Positions 60,001 to 64,000 of a stretch of 64,000 nt of DNA are shown in pieces. The stretch spans positions 2,790,001 to 2,854,000 of the forward strand of contig CM062379.1 in the NCBI GenBank assembly GCA_031310005.1, written 5' to 3'. A program made the position numbers and the translations under genes. Positions within the stretch are counted from its first letter, which is position 1; each line of letters opens with the position of its first letter. The stretch comes from Dactylellina haptotyla. Taxonomy: Eukaryota > Ascomycota > Orbiliomycetes > Orbiliales > Orbiliaceae. The notes beneath the pieces are model-generated. The model did not search any database. It worked only from the letters and a program-made list of their open reading frames with translations, and was not told the origin of the DNA.

Positions 60001-63000
60001 TGAACACTATATTCATGAATATAAAGGCATTTTATGAACAGCCAAACATTAGTGAGGAGGAGATTTCCAAACTTAAAATATCTTATGAGTCCAAAATTTA
60101 ATACTCTCTAATCAGTGGCAAAACATAAGGGTAGTTTCTTATTGCGCACGGGTCCGCTACACATATACAATTTGTAAGTGGTAAAACGCTGCTACCAGCT
60201 ATGTGCGGTCAAAACAAGCCCTGTGATTGTATTCGAAACTAGAAGTTTTTAGTAAACCAGTAGTCATCAAATATTCGCCTTGCATTTCCGGGTCGCGAGT
60301 ATGTTTCCATTGCTTGGTTGCGATATCTAAAACGTATTACATACTCAATTGATGATCGATAATACTGGCGCAAATGGGCTCTGTTGGCAGTCAAATATAT
60401 GCACACCTTGGCAAAATCCCAAGACTCGGGACCAAGCCTTGACCAGGTGTGTTATAAAATGTGAGGGATTCGATTGCACCTCCGCACGGGCCTTTCAACT
60501 GTAAATTAAAACGAAATGTGCTTGAAATCCACTCAGAGCTTCCTCCACTTTTAAATCACACAGTTGTGCAGCTTCACACCACATAAATTATTATTTGTTC
60601 TCACTCAGCTGTAATAAGTGTGGAGACTTTCTTTCGACGATCGCCGGTTGTGACCAGTTAAGTGTGAACCTTAACACATTTGGTGTTAAGTAAGCTGGTA
60701 AGGGGCGCCAAGATTCGAATGTTGGGAGGCCAATGAGGTTTACAGGTTGTATTTAGCCAGATGTGAGGATAAGGAACCAATCTTGAAAACCTTCAACCTG
60801 GTAACTGTTTAAAAAAGCCTTCGGCTGCGGGCTGGGGAAACGGAATTCTTGGAAGACCTTTTACTGTCGCTGTTCATTGGAAGAATTTGCATAATACCCG
60901 GTTTTAAAAATGAGAAAAGAAATTATGTGGAATGCAGAAGATCAGATCACGAACCTGTGCAACAGCTTCTATCTGTTCCCTTTCCGTCAGGGCACCGTGC
61001 GTGAAGCTAGTCGCCCCTAATTTGGTATTGATGCAGATGCAGATATATCCACGGCTGGTAAAATATAAAATAAAATGATACAAAACACATCTTCCCTTTT
61101 ACCCGGGAAGGTACGAACTTCACTTCGGGGGGCTCGGCGCATGGCGTCAATGGTTTACAAGAAACCTTCAGGGTTTTTGCTTGTAAAGTCTAAGTTATAT
61201 TGGATGCAGCGTGACTGAACCTGCTGACATGACGTCTGAGGCTCTTTTTATCCAGACGTATGGCTGAAACGCTGGTGGCTGCGTGATAGTCTGATAACGC
61301 CTACAATGCAATGCGACTCTTGAGCACTGACTCTCAGGCTTTGTGGATTGGTAGCCTCTGCATTCGCGACTAGGGTATTAGCTGCCCGCCCGTGCCTTGA
61401 AGAATATGTGCCACTTTCCTGGAAAGTTTCTCAAAAGTTAGAGGATTAAAACCTCGGACTATTCCTCGCGTGGTATCCAACGGTAATGCGGCGGCCTTTG
61501 CATCGGCCAAGTCCCTTGATTTATGCAATCTAGAGGACACAAGCCTTTATCGGCCTCGTCGCATCGAGTTTTCAAGAGGAGAACCACGATTAAACCACGC
61601 CCAATGGAAGTTTCAGTCGAAAACCCACAAAATTGCCAAAACTTCTCTTAAACCTAGTCTTTTCGTCCAAAAACTTCTCTTCCATCAGGAATTGCAAGCC
61701 GAGGCTTTTGCATCAGTGTGGGAGTTTCTTTTCCATGGATGTGAACCATTTTGCATGGTGTTTGAGAACCTGTGAGCTGTCAATTGATATTAGCATGCAA
61801 GCCCCGCCCCGTGGTGCCGCCTAGGACACACACCAGAAGCTTCAACGATGACTGTTTAATTTAATTTAATCTCTCGGAATGGCATCGCCGAGCAGGGAGG
61901 TTCGGGGAGCTGATGCTCCAAAGCGTATATTCGTAGAAAACGACTCAAATCCCAAGACCCGGAGGAGCCGGTTGACCACCGGGTTGTCTTCCCGAAGACC
62001 TCGAGCCATATTCGCATTTGCCCGTATTTTTTGTTTCCAGTGCGGATGTAAGTATTAACATCCATATTATGCAATCTCGAAACTTTTGCACATCAGTGAC
62101 GAATCGCTAAATAATCGCACAGACCTGTCAGCTCAGTATCGCGAAACTCGTAATTGAAAATTGCCAGAATTAACCCAGATGTGATATTCCGGGCTCACGC
62201 ACAAGGATACGAAAACGAACCTCACAGGTCAAAGAGTAATAAGATCATCGTTACAAACCCGTCTCGTCCGAGACCCTGGTGTGAGATCTTATAATTCTTT
62301 GATATACTATGTATGCTGCGCAATAAAACCCTTGACTCTCTGTACCAGATTCGCTTCAATTTTATAATGAACCGAAATTTAAAAATGAGAGAGTGGTATC
62401 AATTGGTCAAGCAACAAGTGGGAGAGGTTTTTATGGTTTCATATTGAATGATTCCCTCGGATTGGTGTGTCCGATAGTATTCTTACATCAAAGTACCCAA
62501 GGTTTCCCAGAGCATTTCCCAGAGCAGGCACTATATCCCGCAGGGGAGCTTTGTAAGAAATCTATGGCTCGAGTCCTGCTTCCCGGTTATAGGTGTTTCA
62601 AATAGATAAAAATATGAATAAATCGGGCCTAGGTTTCCATACTCCAAGTAATATTGAGTTTATATTGTTGTATTTAAGCTCAATTATAAATGTTTCGAGA
62701 TTTAAAATATTTAGTTGTGACATGGAAGAGCACGTCATTACCAGTTCTTGATATCGCTATGAGATCCTATTCCAGTTGTTAGACCTATAGCTATACGAAT
62801 ACCGTTGCTAGTTAAATTACTGATACGATATCGATACGAGGGCCCACTGAGTCAATAAATCTGAAGTTCCTTGGGAACATCTGTCTCAAAGAGCACTGTC
62901 TCAGCTCATCTTTTTTGATTTCAAAAACTGCGAAATTACAAAGGCGGGGTGGCACTTTCGTTTGGCAGGCGCCCTCCCACCCGTATCTCGTTGCCTTCAA

Positions 63001-64000
63001 GACACTAGTGACGAATTGGTGTGGAGTTTTTCGCGACTTCATTGGCTCCTGTTCCTGCTGGCTGGACAAAGCTCTTCGGTGTCCAAATTGCGCATAAGAA
63101 CGGTTTTGACAGGCTGTATCCGGACCATGACCCATGGAAACCGTCAAGGTCTAGGTTCTCGGAGAGTTAAGAGAGGTTGGCAGTCGACCGTGCCGTGACC
63201 CCATGTCGATACAGATATGCGAGTTATCTTTTCTGGAAAGAAGTGTCAGAGTCACGGTAGGATAACTTTGGATCCTTCCCGAAGGAACCGTCTACTTTGA
63301 AAGCCCGGTCCAAATGATGCGGGTTTCTCGACAATCTGTGGAACGAGTAGGTAAGTAGCTGTATGCTACCTTGTGTCTAGCAACTGCAAGGGTACCCCTC
63401 TCGAAGCAGGAAAGTGACTTTCGAAAGGCTCGATACCATTATCACTAAATCACTCGTCCCGTTGCCACCACCCTTGGATCTCAGGCAGAAACGGAATTCG
63501 TTTTGTTTCTACACCGGAAGTCGGTTGTCGATTGTAATCCGAGAAGACGGCCGGAAAGTTGTGTGATGAGGCGGAGTCCTAATTGCTGATAGGAATCACG
63601 CGAAAGGTTTGCATATACAATGCCAAACGAAAGCGCCCCTTTGTTTAAAAAGTGTCTTGATAGAGAATATCACTATATAGCGATAGAGAATGAGACCGCC
63701 TACCGATTGCTAGTTTTAAGGTGCGACAGAGAAATGTTTCCAGGGTGGTTTCCGATGAAGACATAGATCGCACCCACACCCCAAAGTTGAACCAGGTCAA
63801 GATGAGGTGCGAAAATTGTCGGCGCAGACGACAAGGTCTTGGATTTGCCAGCTTTTGATTGCCCGTGGGGTGCTTGCCGCCCTCACTTTCCTTTGAAATG
63901 ATCCCACAATAACTGGGCCGTCGAGCCAAAATAATTTCGAATTCTAATAAAGTTGGTAACTTCTCTTGTCGCTTCCAGCTGCAGAAGCAGGTTTTACCAG

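Larger units (their letters stand above)
56207..64000. other. Gene-poor right end
   Basis: About 7.8 kb downstream of the acetyltransferase without a supported gene. Open frames reach 180 codons (57534-58076, +, ATG) but show no domain, splice partner or coding character. The stretch holds two copies of the short dispersed repeat (56834-56852 and 56968-57004). No rRNA, tRNA fold or terminal repeats could be recognised. It may be decayed transposon sequence or simply long intergenic DNA. Confidence 0.5.

Overview
The window comes from the nuclear genome of a filamentous ascomycete (Pezizomycotina); the class cannot be told by eye. Genes are a few hundred to a few thousand bases apart on both strands. 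Most are broken by short introns (about 50-220 bp) with GTRNGN donors, CTAAC/CTGAC-like branch sites and YAG acceptors. Several products are typical ascomycete orthologues: a DSC-complex Dsc2, a SAPS-domain Sit4 partner, a Sas3/Mst2-type MYST acetyltransferase and a fungal ABM-domain protein. I found no rRNA, tRNA, CRISPR, virus-like element or intact transposon.

Layout, left to right. 1-2813 has no gene. 2814-7829 (+) is a five-exon gene for a ~1,597-residue disordered nuclear-type protein with an array of basic TRGKK motifs. It converges on a membrane-protein gene (8766-11309, -), and a perfect 63-bp tandem duplication lies between them. 14173-15257 (+) is a mitochondrial-type beta-carbonic anhydrase. 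17403-19213 (-) is a BCS1-like AAA ATPase. 21505-22546 (-) is the GINS subunit Psf3, divergent from Mn superoxide dismutase (23048-23994, +). Next come an OB-fold-like protein (24186-25469, -), an ABM-domain protein (26268-26975, +), an F-box/WD40 SCF receptor (27759-30442, -), an RraA-type aldolase (33281-34486, +) and the spliceosome-disassembly G-patch protein TFIP11/Ntr1 (34650-37955, -). Dsc2 (38355-39292, -) and Vps60 (39730-40451, +) share a divergent promoter. The complex I 51-kDa subunit (40790-42473, -), a SAPS protein (45484-48739, +), an unresolved acidic gene (49623-50449, +), complex I NDUFA1 (51180-51686, -) and the MYST acetyltransferase (52609-56206, +) follow. The last 7.8 kb has no convincing gene.

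Five products are probably mitochondrial (carbonic anhydrase, BCS1-like protein, MnSOD and two complex I subunits). They are interleaved with replication, splicing, ESCRT, ERAD/Golgi ubiquitin and chromatin genes, so this looks like an ordinary housekeeping stretch and not a functional cluster. The points most worth a second look are: a TGA stop followed in frame by a 31-codon transmembrane tail (50447-50545); a stop-free 57-nt intron in the TFIP11 gene; the repeated basic motifs of the 2814-7829 protein; and a short diverged repeat shared by two gene-poor regions. I found no clear new multi-gene system. All splice sites were read by eye from sequence signals, reading phase and expected protein families; none has been tested against transcripts.
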